DNA of 14,578 bases from Cerioporus squamosus (GCA_022592435.1 JABYQS010000727.1:1-14578), one strand, 5' to 3'. Positions 1-9,313 are shown, counted from the first letter of the stretch. Made by a program: numbers and translations. Notes: generated by a model not told the origin, from the sequence alone.

Positions 1-3000
1 GGTCTCGGGCAAGCCTGTCCGAAAGCACTTCTTCTCCCCACCCGATGGTGCCCTTGCAGAAGCTGTGAACCGGGACGCCGACAACGTCGAGTTCACCGAG
101 GTGGAAGAGGTACGAACCAAGCGTCGTTCGGCCGAGCGCCAGGGCTGACTCTGCTGCAGAAAGCCGTCCGACGGAAGATCGACTTGCGTGTCTTGTCTCT
201 CGTCGTGGCGAGTTATATCTGTACGTCTTCCTAACGTCATCAGTATCTTTCGCAGCTAATTTGACTCTCCTCCCATCACAGTCAATCAGTTCGTGCGTGA
301 CTTAACGCGCTTTCACAGATAGTGACCACGTTCATTGATGCCACTTCTCAATACAGATCGTACCAACATGTGAGTGTTTACGACGCGACTACGATTGCAC
401 TGTGTCTGCCAGGAAGCAGTCGACTGCGTCGCAGGTATGGAGGGATGGGCGGGCTCTCCGACCGCGTAAAGGTTTGACAACGTTACCTCGCTCTGATTGA
501 GGTCCGATGTCAGCAGCCAGACAGTCTGCTCAAAGACTTTCTGGCTGTCATTCCTGTCCATGGTTCCATCTTCTCTCTGCTTCCGACTGCGGCCGGAGCT
601 CGGGGCCGCTCTCCCTACCTGCTTCAGCCTTTCGCATTGTCGTCGGTGGCGACTGAAGTCATCCCGCCTCCAGTACACCAAGTCTGACCTAGGTCGGGTT
701 GGCCTGGACGGAACACGAGTCGACTGTTGACTTAGGCCGGGCCAAAAGTCCGACCTCAAGGAGTCCGACCGGCCATACTGCGTCTGACGCTCTACATCAG
801 ACCCGGTCCTTGCGCATGGTGCAGGTTGCGCCGACGCGTGGACGTCCGAGCACTTGTCCGGCCGACTGTCCGCTGGGGGGATTGTCGATCGGACAAAGGC
901 CGATTGGCCGAGCGAACTTCGAAGGACTCAAGGAGTCACACCGATTGTCAGCGTGTATCCCCAGGCTGTGAGCGGGCGCGCCAGGTCGTATTCGGGCCCG
1001 TTTTCTCCGTCATGACGCGACGTTGTGCGCGTCGGGTTCAGTTCCGTTCAGTGAGTGGCTTGTACCTCGTGCAGTACCGCATTGGCCGCGCCATCCACCC
1101 GCGTACGTGTTGGCCTGAAGCCAGCTGGTGGACACTGGAAACGACCGGCATGCCAGCTAGAGTCACCTCCAAGTCGCTGCGTGGTTAACACCGACGATGC
1201 CGTTGGTGTCCACCACGCAAGTAGGGGCAGACAAAGTTGACGATTAGAGGACGGTTCCCCGGACGGTTCGCGAGAACGGTTCGGGACTCGATTCTCCTCG
1301 AATCCGGCGAATCGAGGAGGGTTGGTGTTGCGACTCTGGAGTCGCAACGCGCACTCGATTTCGATTTCGAGCCCCTCGTTTCGCATGCCGGCGAGCGAAC
1401 CTGCCCCTGAACCATGTTCTCGCGCGGGGGTAGTCAAAGCGGATTCTGCCACTCGAGTCGTCCCTCGAATCGTCAACGTTGCCTCTAGTATCGGATCCAG
1501 GCTGCGGCGTGAGGGTACTAATAGAGGCAGTCAAGAGTTGATCGGTTAGAGGACGATTCGCGAAACGACTCGGGATGCGATTCCCATAGTCGATCTCCAT
1601 TCTCAAGCCCCTCGAGTCTTTCCTCTACCCCTCATTCCCACCAAGTACGGACTTAGAGTCTCGTCGGGAGCCTCGTCGACATCGCTTGCGAAAGCTGCGG
1701 GAACCGTTGCAAACAGTCCTTCAGAGGGGTGGTCAAGTCGGAGTCGATTCTGAGGCGATTCGAGGGTGCGAGCTGGACGTGCCCAGAATGGCCGGGAAAT
1801 CTTCCACTTGGACTACCTCTCCTAAGGAAGATGATCCAAGAGGCAGTGGTGGACAGCCCTCAACAAACACCCTTGTGGCCGGCTTTGAGAGCGCACGGGA
1901 CTGCTGCTCACGAGTTCCGGAAGCGTCCTACTGAGCGTTGGTGCGAAGGCCGATAGCTAACTGCTTTCGCGATCCACAGCGGAAACGCCCACGTCCTCAA
2001 GGCGTTCAACAACAACTTTGGCATCACGAACAACAACAAGTGGACGCTCGCGCTCAGCATCTTCTATGTCGGATACTGTGAGTCTTCTCTGCCTGGTCCG
2101 CAGCTTGAACGTGACGACTGATGGATTGCGCACCGATAGGCCTTCTGGAGATGCCGGCCAACGTCCTCCAGAGACACATCGGGGCGAACCGCTTGTACGT
2201 CCCCTGCCTATTGTAACGGAGGTCGAGGGCTGACAGAAGCATTTCTAGCTTCTTCCTCTCCCTGCTGTTTTGGGGCGTCTCTTCTCTCTCGTTCGTGTAT
2301 GCGAAAGGCTATGCTGGGCTTCTCGTGCTCCGGTACGCGTCTCCGTTGTCCTTCGCCACGGCACGGTCGCTTACTCTTTCGCAGCGTGCTCCTGGGCATT
2401 GGCGAGGCTGGCTACTACGCTGGGATGATCTACTACCTGTCGTTCTGGTATAAGAGGTACGCCCCTTTCTTATCCCGGAGGACACAGACTCCGTGCTGAC
2501 GTTCACCCAGATCCGAGTTGGCGCTGCGCATCAGGTTAGTCTGACTGCGATTGCCACTACACGCCCAGCCGCACAGTGTGCTGAAGTCCTCGTCTCCCTG
2601 CAGTCTTTGCATGACAGGCACTCTACCGGGCGCGATTGGGGTGAGCATGCTCATGTTTGTCGCAGTCAAATCACTACTGACATCGCCATAGGGCCTGCTC
2701 GCGTTCGGCCTCGTCCGCATTGAGACGCCTGTCTTGACCGGGTAAGTGCGACACTTACGTCCACCTATCCTATCGACGCTCACCGACCCTCGCAGATGGC
2801 AGTTCCTCTTCCTCGTGAGTGCCTTCCCAGCGAAGGAAGACCGTTCCACTGACCCGACGGCAGATTGAGGCTATCCCGACGATCATCATGGCGTTCATGA
2901 TCCTGCTCTTCCTCCCGTCCTTCCCGTTCTCGAACTCCTTCCTGACCCCGCGCGAGAAGGCGATCGCTCAGGCGCGCGTGAACCGCGACCACCGCCCGCA

Positions 3001-4000
3001 GTCGCACGGCGGCATGACCGGCTGGCAGGGCTTCAAAGCCATCGTGAATGACGTGCACGCATGGCTTCTCATGATCGTCTACGCTAGCTGTAAGCACACG
3101 TCTGCGCATCGTCTGTGCATCCCATTGCTGAGCAGGTGTCCCCCAGTCAACGTCGGCGTCGCGACGATCTCGTACTTCCTGCCCACGGTAGGTCTTCTCC
3201 ACTCCTCGCACTCGCGTCCCCTCGCTGAGACCCCTCCCGCAGCTGATCAACGAGCTCGGGTTCACGCCGCTCGCGTCGCAAGGCCTCACCGTAGCGCCCT
3301 ACGCCGCGGGCTGGTTCATGGTCATCTTCCAGGCGCTGCACTCGGACCGCACGCGCGACCGCGGGTACCACATCATGCTCTCGACGGCGATCTCGTGCGT
3401 GGGATACATCGTGCTCGCCGCGCTCGCGACGCGCGGGAACAGCGCGAGCATGATCGGGGGCCGGTACTTTGCGCTCTTCCTCGTCGTGGGCGGGAACTAC
3501 AGCCTGTTCCCGCTCGTGATGAGCTGGGCGGCGAACGTGTTCTCGCCGACGTCGAAGCGCGGCGTCGGGACGGCGTTCATCGTGTCGATCTCGAACTGCG
3601 TGTCGATGTGAGTGGTGGTGCTCGCTGCTCGCTGCTCGCTGCTCGTGTGCCATTGCAGTGTGCTGACTGACGTTCCTCTGCCTGCAGCGCGTCGCCGCAG
3701 ATCTACTTCGATGCGGAGGATAACTTCCAGAAGGGGCACGCGATCGCTGCTGGGTGAGCTTGGTCGTTTGATGTCGGCTTGTTGTGCATGTCCGGGGGTT
3801 TCTGACAGGTATCTCTTGCCAGATGTCTGTTCGCGTCGTTCATGGCCGCCTTCCTCCTCCGGACGCGTCTCGCGCGCATGAACAGGCAGAACGCGGAGAT
3901 AGTCCGGGCGATGTCCCAGGATGAGCGGGATGAGAAGGCTGCGGGGTCGAAGAACCGGGAGATCCACGATAACGACCCGCGCTATGTCTTCATGACTTGA
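1..4000 (+). CDS. MFS transporter, anion:cation symporter family (Dal5/TNA1-like), 5' partial
   Basis: Plasma-membrane permease of the major facilitator superfamily, allantoate/nicotinate (Dal5/TNA1) type; the substrate cannot be read from sequence. My exon model is 2-109, 160-220, 282-292 (or 296), 357-369, 1980-2077, 2140-2194, 2249-2332, 2385-2456, 2511-2534, 2604-2640, 2692-2741, 2796-2814, 2864-3089, 3147-3187, 3243-3607, 3688-3753 and 3823-4000, with TGA at 3998-4000. This gives about 503 residues, so probably only the first few are missing at the left edge. Family hallmarks are an RTNIGNA loop after the first membrane segment, LLGIGEAGYYAG, the YKRSELALRI loop, and WQFLFLIEAIPT in the middle. 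The cytoplasmic loop runs LTPREKAIAQARV, and the tail ends DNDPRYVFMT. Many hydrophobic segments flank these motifs, as expected for 12 TM helices. Two oddities are the ~1.6 kb fourth intron and an awkward junction at the DRTN motif (both listed separately). The family call is firm; the individual small exons are less certain. Confidence 0.88.
1219..1640. repeat. Diverged direct repeat with ~300-base period inside the long intron
   Basis: The stretch from about 1219 (agtaggggcagacaaagttg, then ttagagg at 1244-1250) recurs from about 1519 (aatagaggcagtcaagagtt, then ttagagg at 1546-1552), an offset of about 302. Both copies go on to an acg-a/g-ttcgcga-type run, a cgggactcgattc-like or cgggatgcgattc-like segment, and a tcgagcccctcg-like or tcaagcccctcg-like segment. 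The second copy lacks part of the middle of the first. The copies differ at many positions, so the duplication is old. The unit is unidentified. Confidence 0.6.
1294..1348. repeat. Two adjacent hairpins within the repeat unit
   Basis: The arms ctcctcga (1294-1301) and tcgaggag (1312-1319) are complementary with a 10-base loop. Just downstream, gttgcgactc (1327-1336) and gagtcgcaac (1339-1348) form a perfect 10-base stem with a 2-base spacer. Such hairpins are common in non-autonomous elements; no function is assigned. Confidence 0.65.
3620..3645. repeat. Heptanucleotide microsatellite (ctcgctg)n in an MFS intron
   Basis: Three and a half perfect copies of a 7-base unit lie inside the intron 3608-3687 of the transporter gene, away from both splice sites. 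They are likely neutral. Confidence 0.8.
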
Positions 4001-4310
4001 GACGGCAGGGAGATGCGAGGAGATATGAACCTACAATGTACAGTGTACGATGTACGATGACTGCATGCAATCCGTATCAGGAGCTGCTGCATACGATGTC
4101 CTCATGGTCGTAGTGGGGAGACTCTCGTATCGACTACAAGGTTCCCGGCGCCGACCATGTTAGTGGCTCGGAACAAGGCTCAGACCTCGGCGGTCTCGAG
4201 ACGAATATTGACATTAGGAGCGAGCAAGTGAGGGTATATGTACCTGCAGAAAATCCTATGTGCACGACCAAGCAAAGCAACAATCCGAGCATGCACACCA
4301 CTCGCACGCA
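4001..4310. other. Convergent 3' flank between the MFS gene and a GPI-protein gene
   Basis: No gene is seen. This is the shared downstream region of two convergent genes (TGA at 3998-4000 on +, stop at 4311-4313 on -). It includes a small tandem tgtacga repeat at 4044-4057 that may fall in a 3' UTR. No clear AATAAA signal was noted. Confidence 0.6.
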
Positions 4311-5323
4311 TCATGACATGACGCCAAACACCAACGCCGTCAACGCCATCGCAACGACGCCGACGGCGAGGTTCGACTGCGCAGCGAGCGCACCGTTGCC
4401 GTTCCCACCGGCCGCCGCGCCGCTCGTAGTCGACGGCGCCGCCGATTGCGTGCCAGTCGTCTGCGTGATCGTGCTCTGCGAACTGCTCGTCCCGGCCGCC
4501 CCTGAGCCCGAGCCCGTCGTCGTTGGGTCCGAGTCAGTCACAGTAGTCGCCCCTCCAGAGCTCGTGGGCGCACTCGAGCCGCTCACACTCGTCGAACTAG
4601 AGCTTGCGGTTGCCGAGGCGGTACCACTGGCAGCCCCGCCTCCGAGATAACTGGGTGCCGCGACAGCCTTGGACGGGTCTGCGAGTGCGCCTACGCCCCA
4701 CGGGATCTTCTGCCCGTCAGGCTGCGTGTCGTTCGCGGGCGGCGTGGTAGAGCCGTCTGCGGCAGCGATCGTGAAGCGCGTCGTCCAGGTGAGGTTCTTG
4801 GGCGCTGCGGGCGACGAGAACTGGTAGAAGTAGATCGCAGAGTTGGGCGTGACCTGGTCCGGCGCATCAGAATCAGCATCGCTAAGTGTGTCTTCTGCGC
4901 AGGTGCACCGCAGGCATTAAATATCGCGCTCACGTCAGGGCAGGGATAGCTGTACGAGGTCTTGGTCGCATCGGTGCCGTCAAACGTCGTGATAGCTGCA
5001 TGGCGCGACGAACCTGTCAGCACTGGGCGCGAACGTCGGTGGAACATGGCATTGGGCGGTCACTTACTTGTGATGTGGACCATGTTCCAATTGTCTCCGG
5101 ACATGAGCTCGACGTTCGTCTCCTTCCAGAGACCTGCAGGATCTGGGTTCCATGAGAGCGTGCAGTTTGTGCCTTCCTTGAAGACGTCGCTAGGCCCGGG
5201 CGCGGTGGGAACGATCCCAGGAACAACGTCCTGTGCTACCGCTAGGACGGGCTTCCCGGTGAGGCTCTGCGTGCTGCTATGACCGGCGAGGACGCCCGCA
5301 AAGAGGTGGTTGAAGCCCTTCAT
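4311..5323 (-). CDS. Ser/Thr-rich GPI-anchored Kre9/Knh1-like cell-surface protein
   Basis: Secreted, probably wall-attached protein of the Ser-Thr-rich GPI-anchored membrane family (Kre9/Knh1-like N-terminal domain), a group linked to beta-glucan and wall organisation. Exons on the minus strand are 5323-5068, 4995-4934 and 4853-4311, giving 286 residues. The N-terminus has a short hydrophobic core (HLFAGVLAG). Residues ~38-140 carry the domain, with PTAPGPSDVFKEG, CTLSW and the Cys pair C54/C104 (NCTLSW, SYPCPD). IYFYQFSSP and PDGQKIPWGVGAL follow. N-glycosylation sequons lie at about N53, N126 and N147. Residues ~178-256 are Ser/Thr/Gly/Ala-rich, a GGNGNG segment suits an omega site, and the last ~20 residues form a hydrophobic GPI-addition tail. 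Introns are 72 and 80 bases with good GTRAGY donors and no frame break. The signal peptide is short; a possible 42-base in-frame intron there is discussed separately. Confidence 0.87.
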
Positions 5324-5345
5324 CTCTGGTTGGGGTAATGTGTAT

Positions 5346-5400
5346 CTGAGGATTCATGTCAGCATACTGACTGAAAATCTTGAAATCCACCGATACTCAC
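5346..5400 (-). other. Intron in the 5' leader of the GPI-protein gene
   Basis: On the minus strand a gtgagt donor (5400-5395), a gctgac branch-like site and a cctcag acceptor (ending 5346) bound a 55-base intron. It ends 22 bases before the ATG at 5323. This places the promoter beyond 5400. Upstream on the minus strand are a CCAAT motif (about 5621-5626) and A-rich catacaaaag (about 5558-5567), which could act as core promoter. This is inference from motifs only. Confidence 0.5.
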
Positions 5401-6335
5401 AAATTATAGGAGGAAGACCAGTAAGTAGTCGGTCGGTCGGTAGGTGGGAGTCCAAGAGAAAAACGACACAACCGGGAGGCGAAAGGCAAGGTGAAGGAAG
5501 GACGTTCCGGAGGTGCTGATCGCAAGAGCTAGAGGTCGGTAGCGACGCTCTGTCTTTGCTTTTGTATGCGATCTCGAGCGGCCATCGAAAGCCTTGCCTG
5601 TGAACACAGCCCCCTGCATATTGGCCGACCGCCACGCCGATCAAATTTTCATATGATGAGGTGCATCCGCGAGCCGACAATCTGGGCGATCAAAGTTGCT
5701 GCCCACGCAACACAGCGTAGCCCTGGCAGATTCAGATCTGCAGACCCCGGGTGCCCAATGACTCCGGATGGCAGCAACCTTGAATAGATCCTCCCTCTCG
5801 AGCTCAACGCAAACCTTGGTACCTCAACACGAGTGCCATACCTGAGTGTCCGTCGCGAAAGTACTGAGGCTTGTCTCTGTCTGACAACGGGAGACATCCG
5901 ACGGCGGTGAGATAGCCACAGGTGCAAGACTGCGGTGTCTTGATCGAACAAGCTGCGAGCACTCCGATAACTTGCGACCGTCATATCGCCTTCTTGACCC
6001 GCTTCGTGGACACCGGCTCCCGTCTGACGTCTGCTAGCTAGAAGAGTTCAAGTTCATCAATGAGTACTTAGGTGATTGACGAGTCAAGATACGTACCATA
6101 GCTTGAGTAACGGCCGCTCACGATGATACTACTTGTAAGTGACCCTGCTCCGAGTCTGGCTTACTTATTATCTGACAGCTTCCAATACCGTGACGGTTCC
6201 CTAGATTCCGAGGACATTGGAAGATGTTCTCAGCCAAGAGCATGGCTAGTACGTAAGCGACATAGAGCAGAGTTTGGCGGAGGAGGCACTGAAGCTGTCG
6301 GTGAGTACAAGGTCGCGGTCGTGCGATCATGTACT
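5401..6335. other. Gene-poor region upstream of the GPI-protein gene
   Basis: The right flank of the minus-strand gene's leader and promoter lies here, including a small gtcg tetranucleotide run at about 5428-5440. Further right I see no supported gene. A splice-like segment (gtaagt at 6135, ctgacag ending 6178) after an ATG at 6123 runs soon into stops and shows no family motif. It may be chance or a gene relic. Confidence 0.5.
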
Positions 6336-6337
6336 TA

Positions 6338-6420
6338 CAGCTGGCGTCAAAACCAATGCCCGACACGCGAAAGCGTGCATGTCGCGCCAGAAAATGCCCA
6401 AAATTCAGAAAATTCCCCGT
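6338..6420. repeat. Left terminal inverted repeat of the MITE
   Basis: The outer 27 bases pair with 6802-6828 with one mismatch. The inner part is more diverged but keeps the paired A/T-rich block at about 6399-6417. Confidence 0.7.
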
Positions 6421-6737
6421 AGGCCGTACAAGCCCAAAACCATAAGAAATCAATAAAAGCACCCTATAATCTTCTTGCACGAAGGTTTGACGGTCGTACG
6501 CTGGTCTCAGAGGTCGTTTGAGCTCGAGTATGTCGGACCAAGAGACCATGTCTGCGGGCGCTTGGACGTCGCACAGCCGCACTCGCGTGTAGCGCCCGTA
6601 GACGTGGTGTTTTGGTTGCTCTTGGCCACCTCCATTCCCCGGATATATCCAGAGTAGAGGTACAAGAAACTATGCTGGTGCGTAGATGAGTGCACCCCGA
6701 AGTCGAATGAGGCGAAACGGAGGAGTCAAAGCAGGGC

Positions 6738-6828
6738 TGTTGAATTTTTTGAATTTTTCGATTTCTTTCGTGCGTTCGGAGTTCAAACTGCGCATCGGAA
6801 CGTCGGGCATTAGTTTTGACGCCAGCTG
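6738..6828. repeat. Right terminal inverted repeat of the MITE
   Basis: Reverse-complement partner of the left end. It carries ttgaattttttgaattttt at 6740-6758 and ends in ...GACGCCAGCTG at 6828. Confidence 0.7.
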
Positions 6829-6894
6829 TACATATAAAACCGGGAAAATTTCAGGCGCTCAATCCCTGCGGAGAGGGCTGTCGGGCCTGGCACA

Positions 6895-7091
6895 GTGCGG
6901 TCCTCGACGCCGATGTATGTGGATTGGATGTATGAGTCGGGGATGATGGATAATGCTGTTTTGCCGTTTTCCCCCTTCAACAATCTGGTGGTACCATGGT
7001 TGTGAGTACTCGCTTCAGCTGCGTCCTCTCGTACACACATCTGACTGCAACTTCTAGTTTCCGCTCTCTTTCACAGATCAAACCTCAGCAC
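6895..7091 (+). pseudogene. Orphan 3' end of a wax-synthase-like gene
   Basis: The frame starting at 6895 reads MYVDWMYESG and later VLPFSP and LVVPWL. It matches the last large exon of the intact gene at 7866-9313 (MYVDWMFESG, VLPFSP, LVVPWL) at about 25 of 35 residues by eye. After PWL there is a gtgagt donor at 7002, the position where the intact gene also has its last intron. A ttctag acceptor near 7060 and a short last exon ending in TAG near 7091 follow. Nothing homologous precedes 6895, so the catalytic part is absent. It is best read as a truncated tandem duplicate whose 5' part was lost, near the MITE insertion. An alternative is a far-diverged gene whose other exons I failed to recognise. 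Confidence 0.7.
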
Positions 7092-7774
7092 TAGTAGGTG
7101 CTTCGCAGCATTTTCGGAGATACACAGCATGCCCAGTACGTGAGACCTAACTTGGACCTAACCACCGCATAGTATATAGACTGCAATCGCGTCCTCCGAG
7201 TCGCTGGTACCCGAGGAGCCTCACGTCCTGGCGGGAGCCGTATGCTTCATGTATTGCTGAGAATTGGCTTAGTTTCGCCCTCTAATTCCAGTTCGTATAC
7301 TATTTGAGCACCTTGCGTCTACGCTCTGACTCAGAAGAACGGAAGGACTTGAAGACAGATCAGTATATACAGAGAAGATTCCGTCTGGGCGCCAAAGACG
7401 TAGTACTGGTTGACCTTGACCACGAATCTTGAAGGAACCCGCTCCTATCATATGCGCGCTCTCTCTTTGTCAATCTACTAGTGGTCGCATTCGCGGTAGG
7501 TACAAGTTCTTGCCTCGACTGTCCGTGATTGACTGGTACTCAGCGGCCCAGCATGTACCTTCAACCGGCAATCTAGGACGAACAAAATTGATGATGATCG
7601 ACGCGCTGGGTCGTACGATTGCCACACCTCTCGAGCATTCGGCCACCTCCGTGGGTCGAGCACTCTTGCACATTGGCTTGACTCAGCTTCTCTGTGACGG
7701 CATATCAATCCGTGGACTTTGTGAAGCAGGTCCCAGGAAGCTCTTCGTACACTAGGGACGTGCGATCGTGATCC
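7092..7774. other. Upstream region of the wax-synthase-like gene
   Basis: No supported gene. It holds TATA-like strings at about 7171-7178 (agtatata) and 7360-7370 (cagtatatac), both on the + strand. A 108-codon open frame at 7429-7755 has no recognisable motif or splice support and is taken as chance. The promoter and 5' exon of the acyltransferase gene should lie here. Confidence 0.5.
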
Positions 7775-7835
7775 GTGAGTTTTTTTGAAGATACGTGTCG
7801 CTTCAAGACATAGAGTTCAATCATCCCCTCTACAG
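7775..7835 (+). other. Intron in the 5' leader of the wax-synthase-like gene
   Basis: A gtgagt donor at 7775 and a ctctacag acceptor ending at 7835 define a 61-base intron, 30 bases before the ATG at 7866. Splicing removes an upstream in-frame ATG (7785) and brings an in-frame stop just upstream, which supports 7866 as the start. Confidence 0.6.
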
Positions 7836-7865
7836 GGCCCGACGGGTTTGCGCAGCTGGATCAAC

Positions 7866-9313
7866 ATGGCAGATGCAAAGACTGTCGTCGTCGGGGCACG
7901 GGAGCCATTCAATGTGCTTACCCAGCTTCTCCTCCCGGAGGTGGCGTTACCTGTACTGATTGCAGCCAGGCTGCCGTTCTCTGTGAAGGCACCTCTATTC
8001 GTCGTCTTGCTCGGCAGCATCCTCCACACGTTCCTTACTGCCACGACAGGAGTTGTCGTCAACGACTATGCGCTCGGAAGCGCGGTGCTGGGGAACACGT
8101 TCTTCAACGTCCTGTTGCTCGTCTGGCTCACTGATCCCATGGAGTCATTCCGCTATGTGCGGGACACAGACCCATCCTCGTTGGCGTCCAGATCGTTCCT
8201 CGCGAGGTTCTATAACTCGCTCTGCATCATCCGGAACTACCGCCTCATCGGCTGGAACGTGCAGGTACTCCAATATACCGTGTCTAATCTCTCGCCTTTC
8301 ACTTTTTCTGATTATGTGCCACGTCAGACAGCGAACGTCCCGCCTCCCTTCAAGGGCACACGCACTCAGTTCCTGCTCCGCCGATTCCTACAAGTTCTCT
8401 GGAGCTTTGCCCTCACCGATCTCACCGAGTCCCACGTCTACCCGTACTACCATCTGTACGTCCCCGGACCTACGGATCCACCATTGCCGACAGGCTTCAA
8501 CGGATTTTTCCTGCGTTCCTGGAACCTGTTTGTATGGCTGGCAATGACCTATGCCATCCTCAAAATGTACTACGAAGCCGCGTCGCTGGTCGCAGTCGGA
8601 CTAGGGTTGGGACGCCCAGAAGACTGGCCAGACATGTTCGGCAACTGGTCGGACGCCTATACCCTGCGCCGATTGTGGGGGTGAGTACATGCACACTTCA
8701 TCTGATCGTGACGCTCATTGCTGTCCATGTAGACGCACTTGGCACCAGAACCTCCGTCGCGTACGTGCTCCTCTTCTCCTGACGGTCGCATACAACTCAG
8801 CAATTCCTCCTTTAGCACTTCTCGTACTGGGGCAAGCTCACCGTCCGTGCCCTCCACATCCCGCGCGGCACTTGGCTCTCCTCACAGGTGCAGGTCTACA
8901 CCGCGTTCATCCTCTCCGCGTTCATTCACTCCACCGGCGACCTCATGCTCGGCACGCAACACTTTGGCCGCTCGTTCCCGTTCTTCCTTGCCAACGCCGT
9001 CGCGATCACCTTCGAGGATGCTATCATTGCACTCGGGAAGTCGCTGGGGATAGGGACGAAGGGGCCGACGCGTGTGATGAGGCTGGTGGGCTACGCCTGG
9101 GTCGTGCTTTGGGTGCGGTTCTCTGCCCCGATGTACGTCGACTGGATGTTCGAGTCGGGCGTCGTGGAGAACCCCGTGTTACCGTTCTCTCCGACGAGGA
9201 GCCTGGTTGTGCCGTGGCTGTACGTAGCCTCTTTGTACCTCCCGCGCGTTCCGTCACTAACAGTTTTGTCTAGCAAACGCGTTCTAGGGAGTGCTACTTT
9301 ATCATGGCATTGA
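7866..9313 (+). CDS. Wax-synthase-domain membrane-bound O-acyltransferase (MBOAT_2-like)
   Basis: Fungal member of the wax synthase/MBOAT group: integral membrane enzymes that move an acyl group from acyl-CoA to a hydroxyl, in fungi often on lipids, sterols or terpenoids. The acceptor here is unknown. Exons are 7866-8264, 8328-8680, 8733-8760, 8816-9219 and 9274-9313, giving 407 residues. Several hydrophobic segments occur in the first 90 residues (for example VALPVLIAARL, FVVLLGSILHTFL) and again at about 210-240. The family signature LWGRTWHQNLRR lies at about 249-260, and the likely catalytic His is H298 in FILSAFIHSTGD. PMYVDWMFESG and VVPWL close the C-terminal part. The start at 7866 has a good context (aacATGGc). 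Introns are 63, 52, 55 and 54 bases. The first and last keep frame and have no stop, so unspliced reading is possible there. No break was seen, so the gene looks intact. Confidence 0.86.

Larger units (their letters stand above)
370..1979 (+). other. Unusually long intron (about 1.6 kb) of the MFS gene
   Basis: The exon ending ...ACC AAC AT at 369 joins the exon starting C GGA AAC at 1980 to give the conserved T-N-I-G-N. The donor is gtgagt at 370 and the acceptor is cacag ending at 1979, with a branch-like gctaac at about 1955-1960. The other introns of this gene are about 45-100 bases, so roughly 1.5 kb looks inserted. I found no recognisable protein in it. The open frames there are Arg/Ser/Pro-rich and show no motif. 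It does contain diverged direct repeats and perfect palindromes, which suggests old repeat or transposon-derived DNA. Confidence 0.75.
6338..6828. mobile_element. MITE-like non-autonomous DNA transposon, Tc1/mariner-type ends (TA duplication)
   Basis: The left end at 6338 begins CAGCTGGCGTCAAAAC and continues CAATGCCCGAC. The right end, read as reverse complement from 6828, begins with the same bases with one mismatch over 27. Each end is flanked outside by TA (6336-6337 and 6829-6830), the target duplication of the Tc1/mariner superfamily. The similarity continues less well inward to about 6420 on the left and 6738 on the right, through A/T-rich aaattcagaaaattc-like segments, so the inverted repeats are about 80-90 bases. 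The interior (about 320 bases) encodes no transposase motif. At 491 bases it fits a MITE that would need a transposase in trans. Confidence 0.75.

Noticed and set aside
410..1924. ggaagc at 410-415 and 1919-1924 as a target-site duplication around the intron insert
   Set aside because: Six bases over this distance can match by chance, and no terminal inverted or long direct repeats adjoin them.
3147..3653. 168-codon minus-strand open frame
   Set aside because: Antisense shadow of transporter exons; His/Arg/Glu-rich composition typical of reverse frames of GC-rich coding DNA.
6118..6582. 154-codon minus-strand open frame with a leucine-rich stretch
   Set aside because: It overlaps the left MITE end and has no splice, motif or promoter support. 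Part of its translation is simply the inverted repeat also seen at 6738-6828.
7429..7755. 108-codon + strand open frame upstream of the acyltransferase
   Set aside because: No recognisable motif, no similarity to the neighbouring gene, and it lies where that gene's leader is expected.
7785..7787. Upstream in-frame ATG as the acyltransferase start
   Set aside because: It lies inside a well-formed leader intron (7775-7835), and after splicing an in-frame stop precedes the ATG at 7866.
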